Source: Fusarium oxysporum f. sp. lycopersici 4287
Lineage: Eukaryota; Ascomycota; Sordariomycetes; Hypocreales; Nectriaceae
Length of the DNA stretch: 64,000 nt
Direction: 5' to 3'
Assembly (NCBI RefSeq): GCF_000149955.1
Contig: NC_030987.1
Location: forward strand, 4,211,190 to 4,275,189
Position 1 is the first letter of the stretch. Each line of letters begins with the position of its first letter. The translations under genes were made by a program, and so were the position numbers. Positions 11,360 to 21,895 of the stretch are shown here, in pieces. The notes beneath the pieces are model-generated. The model saw only the letters and a list, made by a program, of their open reading frames with translations, did not search any database and had not been told where the DNA came from.

Positions 11360-14229
11360 ATGGATGTGAATACAGAGCGATTCCGCTCCATGCCATCTAG
11401 AACTGCCAGTCGCTCGTCTTCGAGTTACTTCCAGAGCAGCGATAGCCAAGCACATCTTGACCACACTGCAGCCCGGAGCTCCTTGGCTCCCAGGCGACCA
11501 CAGACCAGTCTAAGCGAATACTCTGGATACGATCACTCATGGAATAGCACAAGACCTAACATCTCAAGACCTTCTACTGTACGTCCTGGATCGAGACCTG
11601 GTACTGCATCTGGAAGGAAGTCTCGCAATGGAACCGCCTCATCAATACTAGGGTTCAGCGAAGCGCAGACCATTGTATGCGCAGTGAGCGAGGCTCGTGG
11701 AGTTTCTCCTGCAGTCGGAATCGCATTTGTTAATGTTTCTCTTGGGGAGGCTGTCATCAGTCAAATATGTGACAATCAATCATATGTCAAAACAATTCAC
11801 AAGATCCAGCTGTCTGCACCCTCACGCATTATCTTCATGACTACTGCCTGTCCACCAAACAACCCCAGCACCCTCTTTTCTCTTATACAAGACCTCCTTC
11901 CTGAAACCCAAATCGACGCAATGGAGCGGTCAGCATGGTCTGAGACAGAAGGGCTGGAGTATATACACAACCTAGCTTTCAAGGATGACATCAAACCTTT
12001 GAAGGTGGCTACACAGGGCAAGTTCTATGCCATTAGCTCTCTTGCCGCTGTAAGTCAAGTCATCCGGGGACTTCGATGAAGATACTAACTCGGAACAGGC
12101 AATGAAGTATATTCAACAACACTTCTCAATCAACTTCGTGCCGCACTCGCTCCGCATCCAATACCGACCTTCAGAAGATACCATGATGATTGACATTTCG
12201 GCTATTCAATCGCTTGAGATCATGCAGAATCTCCGAAACTCAAAGTCTAAAGATTCTCTCTTCGGCCTACTGAACCATACATGCACCCCGATGGGTTCAA
12301 GGATGCTTCGTAGCAATATGCTTCAGCCACCTACTCGCCCAGATCTCTTCATCACACCTCGGTATGATGCGTTGGACGAGCTGACTACTAATGAAGAAAT
12401 GTTCTTGGAGATTCGTAAAGGCAAGTTTTGCAGCGATAGCATAGAATCTCGCTAACTCGAGCAGCCCTCAAGCTCTTTCATGACACGGAAAAGCTCCTGA
12501 CCAAGGCAAGCTGGCCACCTAATTGATGCATATCCTACTAACTCCCAAAGTTGATCATTGTTCCAACCAATGCCGATGTCCAACAAGTAGAAGAACAGAT
12601 CAACCAGGTCCTCATGATCAAAAGCTTTCTGGAGTCAATCCCCGAACTTCACACGGCGTTGGGTCCTGCCAACAGCGTGTTACTAACCAAGGTCCGAGAG
12701 CTGTGTCGCCCTGAAATCACAAGCCACAGTCTCAATACGATCCAACAGACAATTGAAGCGGACGTTACTTACATGAAGTCTGCGCTAGATCTTCGAAATC
12801 AGAGAACCTTTGCTGTCAAAGCGGGCATCAACGGAATGCTTGATGTTGCTCGCCAGACATACAAAGAGCTCACCGAAGATATCCACCAGCACATCGATGT
12901 TTTGAATGGTACTAAACATGTCTTTTGTGTAATATGTTACTAATAGGATCTAGAGGTACACGGACTTGATGCTGACCTCCGATACGATAATGGGCGCAAG
13001 TATTGGCTAAGGCTGCGAGCGGCAGACTTCGATGACCGTCCCCTTCCGGATCTGTTGATCAATGTGGTGCGAAAGAAGGACAAGATTGAATGCCAAACAC
13101 TTGACTTGGTCAAGCTCAATCTGAGGTTGTCCGATACCTCCAATGAGGTTGTCATTCGAAGCGACAAGGTTGTACAAGACTTGCTGAAAGAACTACGTTC
13201 TGATGTCCCACACTTGTTCCGCGTCTGCGAATCGGTTGCGCTTGTCGACATGATCTCTTCATTTGCGCAGCTTGCAACTACCCGGGACTACGTGAAGCCA
13301 GATCTCAGCACGACGCTCGCATTGAAAGCAGCGAGACACCCTGTCCTCGATAAAGTGAGTGCGAGAAGCCACTACTGATACACACTGACTGACTGATATA
13401 GACCATGAACGGCAGCTTTGTACCCAATGATTATTACTCCACAGAGCAATATTGCTTCCACATCGTGACGGGCTGTAATATGAGTGGGAAAAGCACCTAC
13501 ATACGGGCGGTCGCATTGCTTCAGATCATGGCGCAAATCGGATCGTTTGTGCCTGCCGAGTATGCCGCTTTCTCCATCATCCACAGCATATTTGCTCGAG
13601 TTTCGCTTGACGACAACATTGAGAGTAACCTTTCGACCTTTTCTGTTGAAATGCGAGAAATGTCCTTTATCCTGAGGAACATTGACGATAAGAGTCTCGC
13701 TGTGATTGACGAGCTGGGCCGGGCCACAAGCAACCGAGATGGCCTAGCAATTGCGATTGCAATGTCTGAAGCATTGATTCAAAGCAGAGCATCTGTCTGG
13801 TTTGCTACCCATTACATTGATCTAACAAAGGTTCTTGCGGATCGCCCGGGTATTCTCAACCTGCACCTCGCGGCCACTACCTCTACAACTGAAGATGGGC
13901 TGCCGCATATCACAATGCTTTACAAGGCGACCTCTGGTGCCACCAGGGGCGAAGAACACTACGGCATCAATTTGGCACGTGCGATCGGGCTCCCTCAGTC
14001 CTTCATTGACAAAGCCGAAGAGGTGGCCAAGGACATCAGGCGAAGACGAGAAACGACCAAGCGTAGCTCAGAGTCAACTCGGCTTGTAGCTCGTAGAAAG
14101 CTCATTCTCAACTTACAAAATGCATTGAGACGGGCCAAGGATTCTGGAAGCAAGGAGGCACTTCCAGGTTACTTACAGCTTTTACAAGAAGATTTTGTTG
14201 CCCGCATGGAGGAAGTTGACAACATGTAA
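11360..14229 (+). CDS. msh4: MutS homolog 4, meiotic crossover factor
   Basis: Six exons: 11360-12049, 12099-12420, 12465-12505, 12551-12908, 12954-13354 and 13402-14229, giving 879 residues. The serine-rich N-terminus (~95 residues) is followed by MutS connector, core and lever regions and the C-terminal ATPase. Walker A is GCNMSGKST at residues ~628-636, Walker B is AVIDELGRAT with Asp-Glu at ~707-708, and the MutS HTH region lies near the end. There is no mismatch-recognition domain I, as expected for Msh4. Msh4 pairs with Msh5 to stabilise recombination intermediates in meiotic prophase. The second and third introns both have GC donors. The 3' end converges on QA-X, 112 bp away. Confidence 0.93.
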
Positions 14230-14341
14230 TTGGGAGGTAAATTATTCCGCCACCAATCTCGGGCGCATATGGATGGGCAATCATGCTGTACTCATCGAAT
14301 GATGTTCTATATGTTTATTATGTTCATATTGCTGAGGCTGT

Positions 14342-15542
14342 TCATACGCCTGGGCGCTTATAATCTAATTCTCGGACTCGCTTCCAGACCTCCCTCACTG
14401 TTCGTTCTTGTGTCTGTCGTCCAGTTTCTGTTTCTGATGGACCTGCGGGGCTATGAAATCTTAATAAGTGACTTTTCAAGATTCAGTTGACTTGTGCTTA
14501 CCGTATGGCCAGATACAGCCGCCCCCCAAGATGTGCTCTTGTAATGTCGGCAGTCTCTGGGTCACTGGGAGGATTGGCGGTTGTTACAAGGCCACCAGCC
14601 TCCTCGAGAATCGCGAAACCAGCCGCGACGTCCCTTTCAAAGTTAGCACTAGCTTCCGGGTTAAGACAAATACGTGAGATCATCATACCATTCCCAACAT
14701 CCACCCTCCCACCAGATGTCGAAAGATCCCATAGCGGTATACGCAAGATCCAACGTCGCGCTGCCCAAGCTTCGCATGCCATGGACCATACCACCCTTTC
14801 CTCCCCTGCCATTTCTCTCCGAAGCCATGTTGACAAATGACTCGACCTTTCGCGACATGTTGCCATCTGGAATGTCGCGACGGTCCTTGCCCCATTCACA
14901 CGAAAACGTACAGCCGCTAGGCGCATTAGCAGGCATCGGAGGAATCGGGTTTCTAATCAACGGTAGTCGCTGTGTCTCATTGAGCCATGCACCTCGTCCT
15001 GTGCATGATGAGAAGAATTGGCGTAGGAAGGGTGCGTTGATGACGCCAATGACTGGAACACCCTTGACCACTAGAGCGATTGACACGCAGAACATGGGGA
15101 AGAGATGTGTGAAGTTGACGGTGCCATCGAGAGGATCAACTACCCATGTCGGTTTGTCTTCAACGAGATATGTTCGCGAAGCACCAGCAGAGTAGGACTC
15201 TTCCCCGAGGAATCTGACATCGTTAGTGAGGGCCATGATAAGACGAGGGGTAAGACATACCCATGATCGGGATATTTACTGAGAACAGTTGTGCGAATAA
15301 AGTTCTCAACATCTAGACAGTCAGTGACCAAAACCATGAACAGCAGGATACAAAGAGGGAATACCATTGTCTGTCTTTGTCACGATATCTACCGAGTTCT
15401 CTTTCTCAACATACGAAACAGCACTCGAAGACTCCCCATTCCCATCGATCCGGCGCTGAGCAGCCGCCATGAGCATGTCACCGGCATCCTTGCCGAGCTG
15501 CACGGCAAAAGCGTAAATGTCGTTCAATTCGTGCTGCTCCAT
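14342..15542 (-). CDS. qa-x: QA-X, inositol monophosphatase-like quinate cluster protein
   Basis: Five exons in transcript order: 15542-15365, 15312-15261, 15213-14689, 14633-14502 and 14450-14342 (331 residues). The Li-sensitive phosphatase signatures are complete: GEES, DPLDGTVNFTH (metal-binding motif A) and WDVAAG (motif B). The family usually removes phosphate from inositol monophosphate, 3'-phosphoadenosine 5'-phosphate or related compounds; the substrate of QA-X is not established. It is divergent from QA-2 across 361 bp carrying a QA-1F-like site, matching the Neurospora and Aspergillus pairing. Reading past the fourth exon gives a stop straight after ATACGG, but a GTAAGC donor there and a CATAG acceptor extend the protein by about 36 residues with a family-typical C-terminus. 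Confidence 0.9.
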
Positions 15543-15725
15543 TATTGTTTGAAACTATTGTTTTTCCAGAAGACGCAGAAAAAGGATAAAAGCCAAACAG
15601 TGGTCTTGTAACTGTTTTGTCCGTAGCAAATGCCGTATGAAACCGTTGATTGAGTGTTTTCCGCGGTACGGATTATGATGCGCTGTGGGGAACATGTGTT
15701 AGTGTGGGGAGGGGCAGAGGGGAAG

Positions 15726-15741
15726 GGATGAAGGCTTAACC
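15726..15741 (+). promoter_or_regulatory. Candidate QA-1F activator site, QA-X/QA-2
   Basis: GGATGAAGGCTTAACC matches 13 of 16 positions of the Neurospora consensus GGRTAARYRYTTATCC (consensus from memory). It lies between the divergent QA-X and QA-2 start codons. Confidence 0.55.
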
Positions 15742-15903
15742 GGGCGCGGGGGATGCCGAGAGTTTGGGGATGGGGAGATGGGAAAAGCTGGGGAATTGGC
15801 GGAGTTTTACTTTTGCGAGAGATCATTGATAAAGTGATACTCAACGAGAGATACTCAGTAAACAACACAATAACTCAATTGACATTGACATACACAAGCA
15901 ATC

Positions 15904-16356
15904 ATGTCTCGTCGTCTCCTCCTCATCAACGGCCCAAACCTCAATCTCCTCGGCACACGCGAGCCTCACATCTACGGCTCAACCACGCTCTCCGACGTCG
16001 AATCCTCCGCCTCAGCCCAAGCAGAATCACTCTCCTCCAGCCTAGTATCCTTCCAAGCCAACAGCGAAGGCGCCATAGTCGACCGCATTCATGAAGCGCG
16101 AGGAAACGTCGATGCGATCATCATTAACGCTGGTGCTTACACGCATACCAGTGTAGCGATAAGAGACGCACTGGTGGGAGTTGATATCCCGTTTGTGGAG
16201 GTGCACATCACGAATGTTCATGCGAGGGAGACTTTTAGACATCATAGTTATCTGTGTGATAAGGCGGAGGCAGTTATTTGTGGGTTGGGAGTTTTTGGGT
16301 ACAGTGCTGCGATTGAGTATGCAGTTAAGCACTTGAAGTTGAGGACGAAGCTATAA
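15904..16356 (+). CDS. qa-2: QA-2, catabolic type II 3-dehydroquinase (EC 4.2.1.10)
   Basis: Intronless, 150 residues, the normal size for the small dodecameric type II enzyme. It converts 3-dehydroquinate to 3-dehydroshikimate by anti elimination through an enolate, the second step of quinate breakdown. Catalytic Arg19 and Tyr24 sit in the lid loop ([10 protein letters not shown]). The substrate-binding segments [16 protein letters not shown] and [11 protein letters not shown] follow, the latter with the conserved histidine. It is unrelated to the type I dehydroquinase domain of the biosynthetic AROM protein, which lets the two pathways be regulated separately. It is transcribed away from QA-X and converges on QA-4 with a 196-bp gap. 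The ATG chosen is the only one giving the conserved [13 protein letters not shown] start. Confidence 0.97.
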   Translation: MSRRLLLINGPNLNLLGTREPHIYGSTTLSDVESSASAQAESLSSSLVSFQANSEGAIVDRIHEARGNVDAIIINAGAYTHTSVAIRDALVGVDIPFVEVHITNVHARETFRHHSYLCDKAEAVICGLGVFGYSAAIEYAVKHLKLRTKL

Positions 16357-16552
16357 ATATTATCACATCATTGCATTATTAAACATCAGAAAATGAACGT
16401 TCAAAATTGTTTGCTTACAGACCAAGTCTGATCATGGGATTGAGTGGTTTTAAAGTTGTGATCGAGTGTTCAGTGAGCAAATAAAGACGGTAGATGATAG
16501 TAACAATACATTCTTGTGGTATTATAATAACTTAAACAAAACAGAAAACTAG

Positions 16553-17608
16553 TTACAGCATGGCCTGCAATCTTGGCTGGACATCATCCGCCGTTCTCAA
16601 CCCCAGCTCAATCTTCATCTTCTCCCACGACTCAGCCGCCCTCTTGGCCGTCTCCTCCGGCACAATCTGATCCTTATCACAAAACCTCCTATTAAACACC
16701 TCAAAGCTCAACCACCCTTCAAACCCCAACCCCTGCACAACAGCCCTCAGTAATTGCTTACACGGAAGATAAGCATTATATGAACTCTCCCCGTAAAATA
16801 ACCTTGCGTTTCTCGACCAGCTCATCCGCGAAGGTTGCTCCGCGTTGTAAAACGGATGGCTCTCGTTCAAGGGCGAACTGAGTTTCTCGCCGTCAGCCAC
16901 CTGCACCAGAAAGACTTTGCTGACGTCGATGTCTGTGAGGATCCTCTTGATGGACTCCTTGGTAACGCTCTCGCAGTCCTTTGTCTTGCCGTCTACGGCT
17001 GCAGGGTCGGCGTAGATTCGACCGAGGATGTTATAACTATCCAGGCAAATACCGAAATTCTCACGGTTAACACGCTGGATTATATCCCAACTTTGCTCCC
17101 ACTTGTTAATCCTCGTTCCCCAACACAACGCCTCAAAAGCAAACTTAATCGGCGGCTGTTGCTCCAGCCCCATATCAGCAGCCACCGTAAAGTCAGCGGC
17201 TATAACACCCATATCATCCGTAAGTTGCTCCTCTGGTAAGAAGCTACTAGGGAACAAGATAAGATCTGTTTCAAGAGCGTGACATAGCTCAAACCACAAC
17301 TTCAACTCCTCAAATTGTTGTGCTTGTGCCTCGCGGTTGAGCAAGCCGCCAAAGTGCATGAAGGGCTGGAGACAGATGATGGTGAGGGAGCGGGCGGCGC
17401 AGAGGTCGCGGATTGTGCGGGCGGCGGTGATTTGGTTGGTGGGTGTGTCGCCGCCGGGGAGGGACTTTGCGAGGTCGACAAGGTCTTCGTAGAAGACTTC
17501 TATGCCTTGGAAGCCGTATTTGGCGGCCATGTCGAGTTTGTGGGGGAGGGAGTGGCCTGCGAAACAACGGCCTAGGGACATTGTGCATATGCTTGGTTTG
17601 TGAGCCAT
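16553..17608 (-). CDS. qa-4: QA-4, 3-dehydroshikimate dehydratase (EC 4.2.1.118)
   Basis: Single exon, 351 residues. It belongs to the xylose isomerase-like/AP endonuclease-2 TIM-barrel superfamily, starting with the family signature CTMSLGRCFAGHSLPHKLDMAA. Later conserved acidic and histidine residues (FEALCWG, CLDSYNI, VQVADGEKL, LSFEVFNRR) form the divalent-metal site. It dehydrates 3-dehydroshikimate to protocatechuate, which then enters the beta-ketoadipate route. The shared promoter with QA-3 contains the best QA-1F-like site in this part of the cluster. No signal peptide is seen, so a cytosolic location is expected. Confidence 0.95.
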   Translation of the reverse strand: MAHKPSICTMSLGRCFAGHSLPHKLDMAAKYGFQGIEVFYEDLVDLAKSLPGGDTPTNQITAARTIRDLCAARSLTIICLQPFMHFGGLLNREAQAQQFEELKLWFELCHALETDLILFPSSFLPEEQLTDDMGVIAADFTVAADMGLEQQPPIKFAFEALCWGTRINKWEQSWDIIQRVNRENFGICLDSYNILGRIYADPAAVDGKTKDCESVTKESIKRILTDIDVSKVFLVQVADGEKLSSPLNESHPFYNAEQPSRMSWSRNARLFYGESSYNAYLPCKQLLRAVVQGLGFEGWLSFEVFNRRFCDKDQIVPEETAKRAAESWEKMKIELGLRTADDVQPRLQAML

Positions 17609-18051
17609 AGCTGCGATCAGACGATAGTGTTTTGTCGATATAGTGAAGCCGTCAATGTGATGAGTTGATGAAGAGTGACTACAATGATATGGTGAATGAC
17701 ACTCGATGATAGAATGCTTATATGAACAGCGATAGATACAATACTGAGATAACTAAAGAGACAAACCACCGCTGATGCTGTGGCAACTTGATATAGAATC
17801 TACAAAGCGGAGAAATCCCCCTGATCGAGACTCGATGATAAAGCAATCATTCATCCAATACCACCCCCGTTTTCCCATCTCGACCTTATCCATCGTCATA
17901 CAAAAAGCCGTCACGAGGCGGTACCAGCCGAACCCAGCCAAGCCATGCTAATCGTTTAAGAGGACACCCATTCGCAAAATGATAAGGCAATTTCCATGCG
18001 ACTTACATCATGGGGTGAAGGTCCTGTTTATCCATTACCCGGGACCGAGGT

Positions 18052-18067
18052 GGCTAAGTCTTTATCC
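18052..18067 (+). promoter_or_regulatory. Candidate QA-1F activator site, QA-4/QA-3
   Basis: GGCTAAGTCTTTATCC matches 14 of 16 positions of GGRTAARYRYTTATCC, with the right half (TTATCC) perfect. It lies 444 bp from the QA-4 ATG and 248 bp from the QA-3 ATG. A partial site (GGATAA perfect, 11/16 overall) is at 18121-18136. Confidence 0.6.
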
Positions 18068-18314
18068 GGTGGAGGGGTTCGAGACCCGGTAATTTCTTGC
18101 ATTGCGACCCCAGCTTTAGTGGATAAACCCTTGAGGCGGAGATTTCGGGGGCAAGTGTGAAAATGGGATCTGGGGTTTCTTCCATTGCGTTCTCTGCTAC
18201 TGGACGGTTTCAGTACTTGAATAGCACCTATCTTCGCTACTTTCCAGGATCATTTCTCAATCAGGCCACTTTCTTTTCCACCTACTGTCTCTGTCTCTGC
18301 ACTATCTACCTATC

Positions 18315-19363
18315 ATGTCTGTCCAACAAGTCTCCTCTGAGCAGGTCTCCGTCTCTGGGGACTCTCTCCAATCGAACCAAGTCTCACAACTCCAACGCCA
18401 CGGCTACCTCTTTGGCAAGAAATTGACTGCTTCGCTGTCGCCGTTTCTTCATAATGTTATTTATCAAGATTTGGGATTGAAGTGGGGTCAGGTTAGACTT
18501 GATTCAGCTGATATTCCTGGCTTTTTGGAGTTGGCGCAACATCCCGACTTTTACGGTACGTTCCACTCACTCACTCAATTGAGTTCCTTGTCATGCATGA
18601 GTTGAAGTACTGATGATGAACAGGCGCCTCAGTTACTATGCCCAACAAAGTCGCCATCATTCCATACCTAGATGAACTCACAGAAGAATGTCGCGACGTC
18701 GGCGCTTGCAACACCCTCTTCATCCGTGAAAGAGACGGTCGCCGTATCTTCTGCGGCGCAAACACAGACGTCATTGGCATCCGCGACTCATTCTACCAAA
18801 ACATCGACAACCCCGACGCCGTCTTCCACAACAAACCCGCTCTCGTAGTCGGTGGCGGCGGCGCCGCTAGAAGCGCTATCTACGCTCTGCGAAAATGGAT
18901 GAAGGTCAAGACAATCTACCTCGTCAACCGCGACGAAGCAGAAGTCACCGCCGTGATCGCCGACTGCGCTGAGCGCGGCTACGGCGAAGGACTCCTCCAC
19001 GTCAAGGACGTCTCACAAGCACAAGCCCTCGAAGCACCAGGTGCCATAGTAGCATGCGTTCCCGACTTTGAGCCCGAGACAGAAGAGGAGATTTGCGCAC
19101 GCGCAGTGACGGAGACGTTTTTAGACAAGGAGCAAAAGGGTGCTATTCTGGAGATGTGCTACAACCCCACGCCTTTTACGCGGCTGGGCGGTATTGCGGA
19201 GGATAAGGGGTGGAAGGTCATTCTGGGAACGGAGGCGTTGATTTATCAGGGCTTGGAGCAGGATAAGTACTGGACGGGCAAGACGTTGGAGGAGATGCCG
19301 ATTGAAAAGGTGCATGTTGCTATTGCGGAGAAGGTTGCGCAGAGAGCGGAAGCGAAGCTGTGA
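18315..19363 (+). CDS. qa-3: QA-3, quinate/shikimate dehydrogenase (EC 1.1.1.24)
   Basis: Exons 18315-18555 and 18624-19363 (68-bp intron) give 326 residues. The N-terminal catalytic domain has SLSPFLHN for substrate binding, the lysine of VTMPNK and the aspartate of GANTDVIG. The nucleotide fold follows with [14 protein letters not shown] and VNRD; an acidic or neutral residue after the second beta strand fits the NAD preference of the catabolic enzyme. It oxidises quinate to 3-dehydroquinate, or shikimate to 3-dehydroshikimate, the first catabolic step. It is transcribed divergently from QA-4. The last three residues are Ala-Lys-Leu, compatible with a type 1 peroxisomal signal, but the family is regarded as cytosolic. 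Confidence 0.94.
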
Positions 19364-19905
19364 GGTTTGTTTTTTATGGGCATAGATAGCGTGCATTATT
19401 GGAGTTTTATATAAATGTTTGGACTTTTTGTTACGATATGTTGCCATTGCTTTGTTGGCTGAAGATGTGATTGATGCTCATCTGGACTACCCTGAGCTTA
19501 CCTAAACTCATAAATCTTTACCTAAATATAAGCTCACCTGGTGTAAATGTTAGAGTAGCGATGAAAAGTATAACCAGCCAAGGCAAGTAAAGTATCACGA
19601 TAGCGAAGTTAACCTTCACGATATTAGGCTTTGAGTTACAGTTGCAGAAGATCATTAACAGTTTACCCAATCACTGCGACAGATGACCAGGCAACAAACG
19701 GATAGACTTTTGTTTCCTTCAAACAGCTGTAGCCATTTTAACGAAGAAGATGTTAAAGTTGGAATGTTCCTCTATTTAAATAACCGACCATAAGTGGGAT
19801 TTCACCTCGATGTCTTCCTCTCAACACACACACACATACATACACAAACAGACACCAAAACAAACAAACTAAAGGTCTTACAGTCTCTTCATAAAGGATA
19901 TCACA
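19364..19905. other. Intergenic between QA-3 and the inserted block
   Basis: 542 bp without a gene. It holds the QA-3 3' region and the GGCT-like promoter, including a CA-rich run near 19825-19860 just before the ATG. No QA-1F-like palindrome is seen. Confidence 0.5.
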
Positions 19906-20373
19906 ATGGCTGAATCCTCAAAGCCACGCCCTCTCTTCATCTACGGAAGCCTACGCGCCCACCCGTTATTAGCCTGGGCCCTAACCAGCGATGCCGCAAA
20001 CACAGAACCCATCTCCGCCTTCGCCAGCCCAGCCACAGTACGCGGCTACGCACGCTATACCGTCCGGTCAAGGGACTATCCTGCCGTTATAAAGAAAGAT
20101 GGGCATGAAGTAGATGGGGACTTGCTGATCTTGGAGACCAAGTCCCTGCGCAAGAAGCTCGATGACTTTGAAGGGGAAATATACACTCCTACTAGTGTTG
20201 ATGTTGTACTGGAGGATGGGAATATTGTAGAGGCGGATATGTGTGTCTGGGCTGGAGATGAAGATATGTTGACTGATGAGCCCTGGGAGTTGGATACTTT
20301 CGTGAAGGGGTGGTTGGAGGATTGGCTTGATCTTTTTGAGGGCATGGAGATGATTGGGGATGATGAGGACTGA
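19906..20373 (+). CDS. Gamma-glutamylcyclotransferase-like (AIG2/GGCT) protein
   Basis: Intronless, 155 residues, the usual size. The N-terminal FIYGSLR loop is the YGSL substrate-binding signature of the GGCT/AIG2 fold, and the downstream LDDFEGEIYTPTSV carries the conserved acidic residue. Members of the family cleave gamma-glutamyl or gamma-glutamylamine linkages to 5-oxoproline, but many fungal AIG2-like proteins have no known substrate. It ends 22 bp from the converging MFS gene. It is the first gene of the block that separates QA-3 from QA-Y, and it has no obvious quinate role. Confidence 0.8.
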   Translation: MAESSKPRPLFIYGSLRAHPLLAWALTSDAANTEPISAFASPATVRGYARYTVRSRDYPAVIKKDGHEVDGDLLILETKSLRKKLDDFEGEIYTPTSVDVVLEDGNIVEADMCVWAGDEDMLTDEPWELDTFVKGWLEDWLDLFEGMEMIGDDED

Positions 20374-20395
20374 GAAGTTCTATTGACTTGTCTAG

Positions 20396-21895
20396 CTATG
20401 AGCTTGACTCATATCTACTCCTCGCCCAAATCCTCTCCCCATAAACAAAGAAACACCACGGTATAGGCGCCATCAAAAACGTAAAACCCGCCAAGAGCGT
20501 CGTTGCCCACCCCGCACCAAGCTTCTCAAACATCTGCAGCGCAAACATGGGAAATGCAAAGCTCAAAGAATATCTACTTAACATCATAGCACCAGACGCC
20601 GATGCTCCATACAAAGGACCGTAAGCATCGAGCATAAAGAGATTTACACCAGCGTAGATCAGAAGGCAAGCCAACATTGTCATTCCCTGGAAGAAGATGG
20701 GGAGGATCCAGTGGATGCGGAATTCAGCTGTCCATCCTGCTATGAGGAGACTGGCGGGGAGGAGAAAACTTCCGATCATGGAGGAGATGAGACGATGTTC
20801 TGGGGGGAAAGGCTCGCTTGCATCATGAGTCTGGTTCCAGTGCATAAGGCGCCTTTGATAGTATGAGAAGTCGATTAGGACGAAGGGGGCACAGGCCAAA
20901 AGGGTGCCGAGAGTTATACCCAGATATGAAAGGGACTCGCCTGTTGCACTGAAATTGTAGTACTGTCTGAAGATCCAGGGAACGGATATGATGAACGTGT
21001 ATAACAAGCCGAAGATGAAGCCGTTATAGAGACTGACCAGAGTGACGATTGGTTCAGTGAACAGCATATGAAGCGGCCGAAGGATGAGAACCGTAAAGAA
21101 GTGTCGAATCGTCCTAGCAACAGTTGTGTGTTGAGACGAGCTATCACCCAAACCCATTCTGATAGCTCGTCTTCGCAAAACAACCTTCTTATAAGTCTCC
21201 CTCGTGAACAAAACCGGGATATAAAGAACACACGTTATCACAACAGCAACCCACTGCGTCCACCGCCACCCAAAAGACCTCTCAACAAACCCCCCAACAA
21301 GAGGTCCAACAGCTGCTCCAAGCGAAGGTATAGAGTAGTATATCCCCAAACTCGCACCACGATATCTTGGCGCACAATAATCCATTATCGTAGCAGACGT
21401 ATTATTCACATTCGGCGATGCAAACATGCCCGCAAAGAACCGACAAATCGATAAACTCACGATACCATTCGCAAAGCCCGATCCTAGCAGAAAAGCAAGG
21501 AAGATAGGCGTGGTAGCGACATACACCGTCTTGCGTCCATAAGTCTCAGATAGCGGTGCTCCAACGAGTGGACCGCACGCCATGCCGAGATTATACAGAC
21601 TTAGAGGTAGAACAGAAGGTAAACGGCCTTGATGGAATTCATGGCTGACGGCGGTTTGGGCTGGTGCGTATATAGCGCCTGCGAAACAGGAGGCCCAGGC
21701 GAGGGATGTTATGGAGGCTATGCTGAGTGTTTTTGTGAGGAGGGAGAAGTTTCGGGGGTTGGAGGGATCGTTGGGGCCTGTCCAGTCGTAGGCTGCGTTG
21801 ATACGGGTTATTGTTTGTGAGATGGTTGGTTCATGCTGTGAAATGGTATTGACTTGGACCATTTCTGATCGAGGGAATGAGACTGAGGATGCCAT
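20396..21895 (-). CDS. MFS multidrug-type (DHA1) transporter
   Basis: Single exon, 499 residues, about 12 predicted transmembrane helices after a ~45-residue cytosolic N-terminus containing the fungal DHA1 hallmark (DWTGPNDPSNPRNFS). The loop 2-3 motif GAPLSETYGRKTVY and GPLVGGFV in helix 5 support proton-driven efflux of small molecules at the plasma membrane. It is unlike QA-Y, which belongs to the sugar porter family. The substrate is unknown. The protein lies inside the QA cluster interval, but no QA-1F-like palindrome is present upstream, only a half site at 22138 in the gap shared with the next gene. Confidence 0.85.
   Translation of the reverse strand: MASSVSFPRSEMVQVNTISQHEPTISQTITRINAAYDWTGPNDPSNPRNFSLLTKTLSIASITSLAWASCFAGAIYAPAQTAVSHEFHQGRLPSVLPLSLYNLGMACGPLVGAPLSETYGRKTVYVATTPIFLAFLLGSGFANGIVSLSICRFFAGMFASPNVNNTSATIMDYCAPRYRGASLGIYYSIPSLGAAVGPLVGGFVERSFGWRWTQWVAVVITCVLYIPVLFTRETYKKVVLRRRAIRMGLGDSSSQHTTVARTIRHFFTVLILRPLHMLFTEPIVTLVSLYNGFIFGLLYTFIISVPWIFRQYYNFSATGESLSYLGITLGTLLACAPFVLIDFSYYQRRLMHWNQTHDASEPFPPEHRLISSMIGSFLLPASLLIAGWTAEFRIHWILPIFFQGMTMLACLLIYAGVNLFMLDAYGPLYGASASGAMMLSRYSLSFAFPMFALQMFEKLGAGWATTLLAGFTFLMAPIPWCFFVYGERIWARSRYESSS

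Noticed and set aside
18031..18098. tRNA-like signals (TGGCTAAG A-box and GGTTCGAGACC B-box) upstream of QA-3
   Set aside because: The span bounded by the ATTACC/GGTAAT pairing is only about 60 nt, and no anticodon arm or proper T-stem can be drawn; the QA-1F-like palindrome explains part of the signal.
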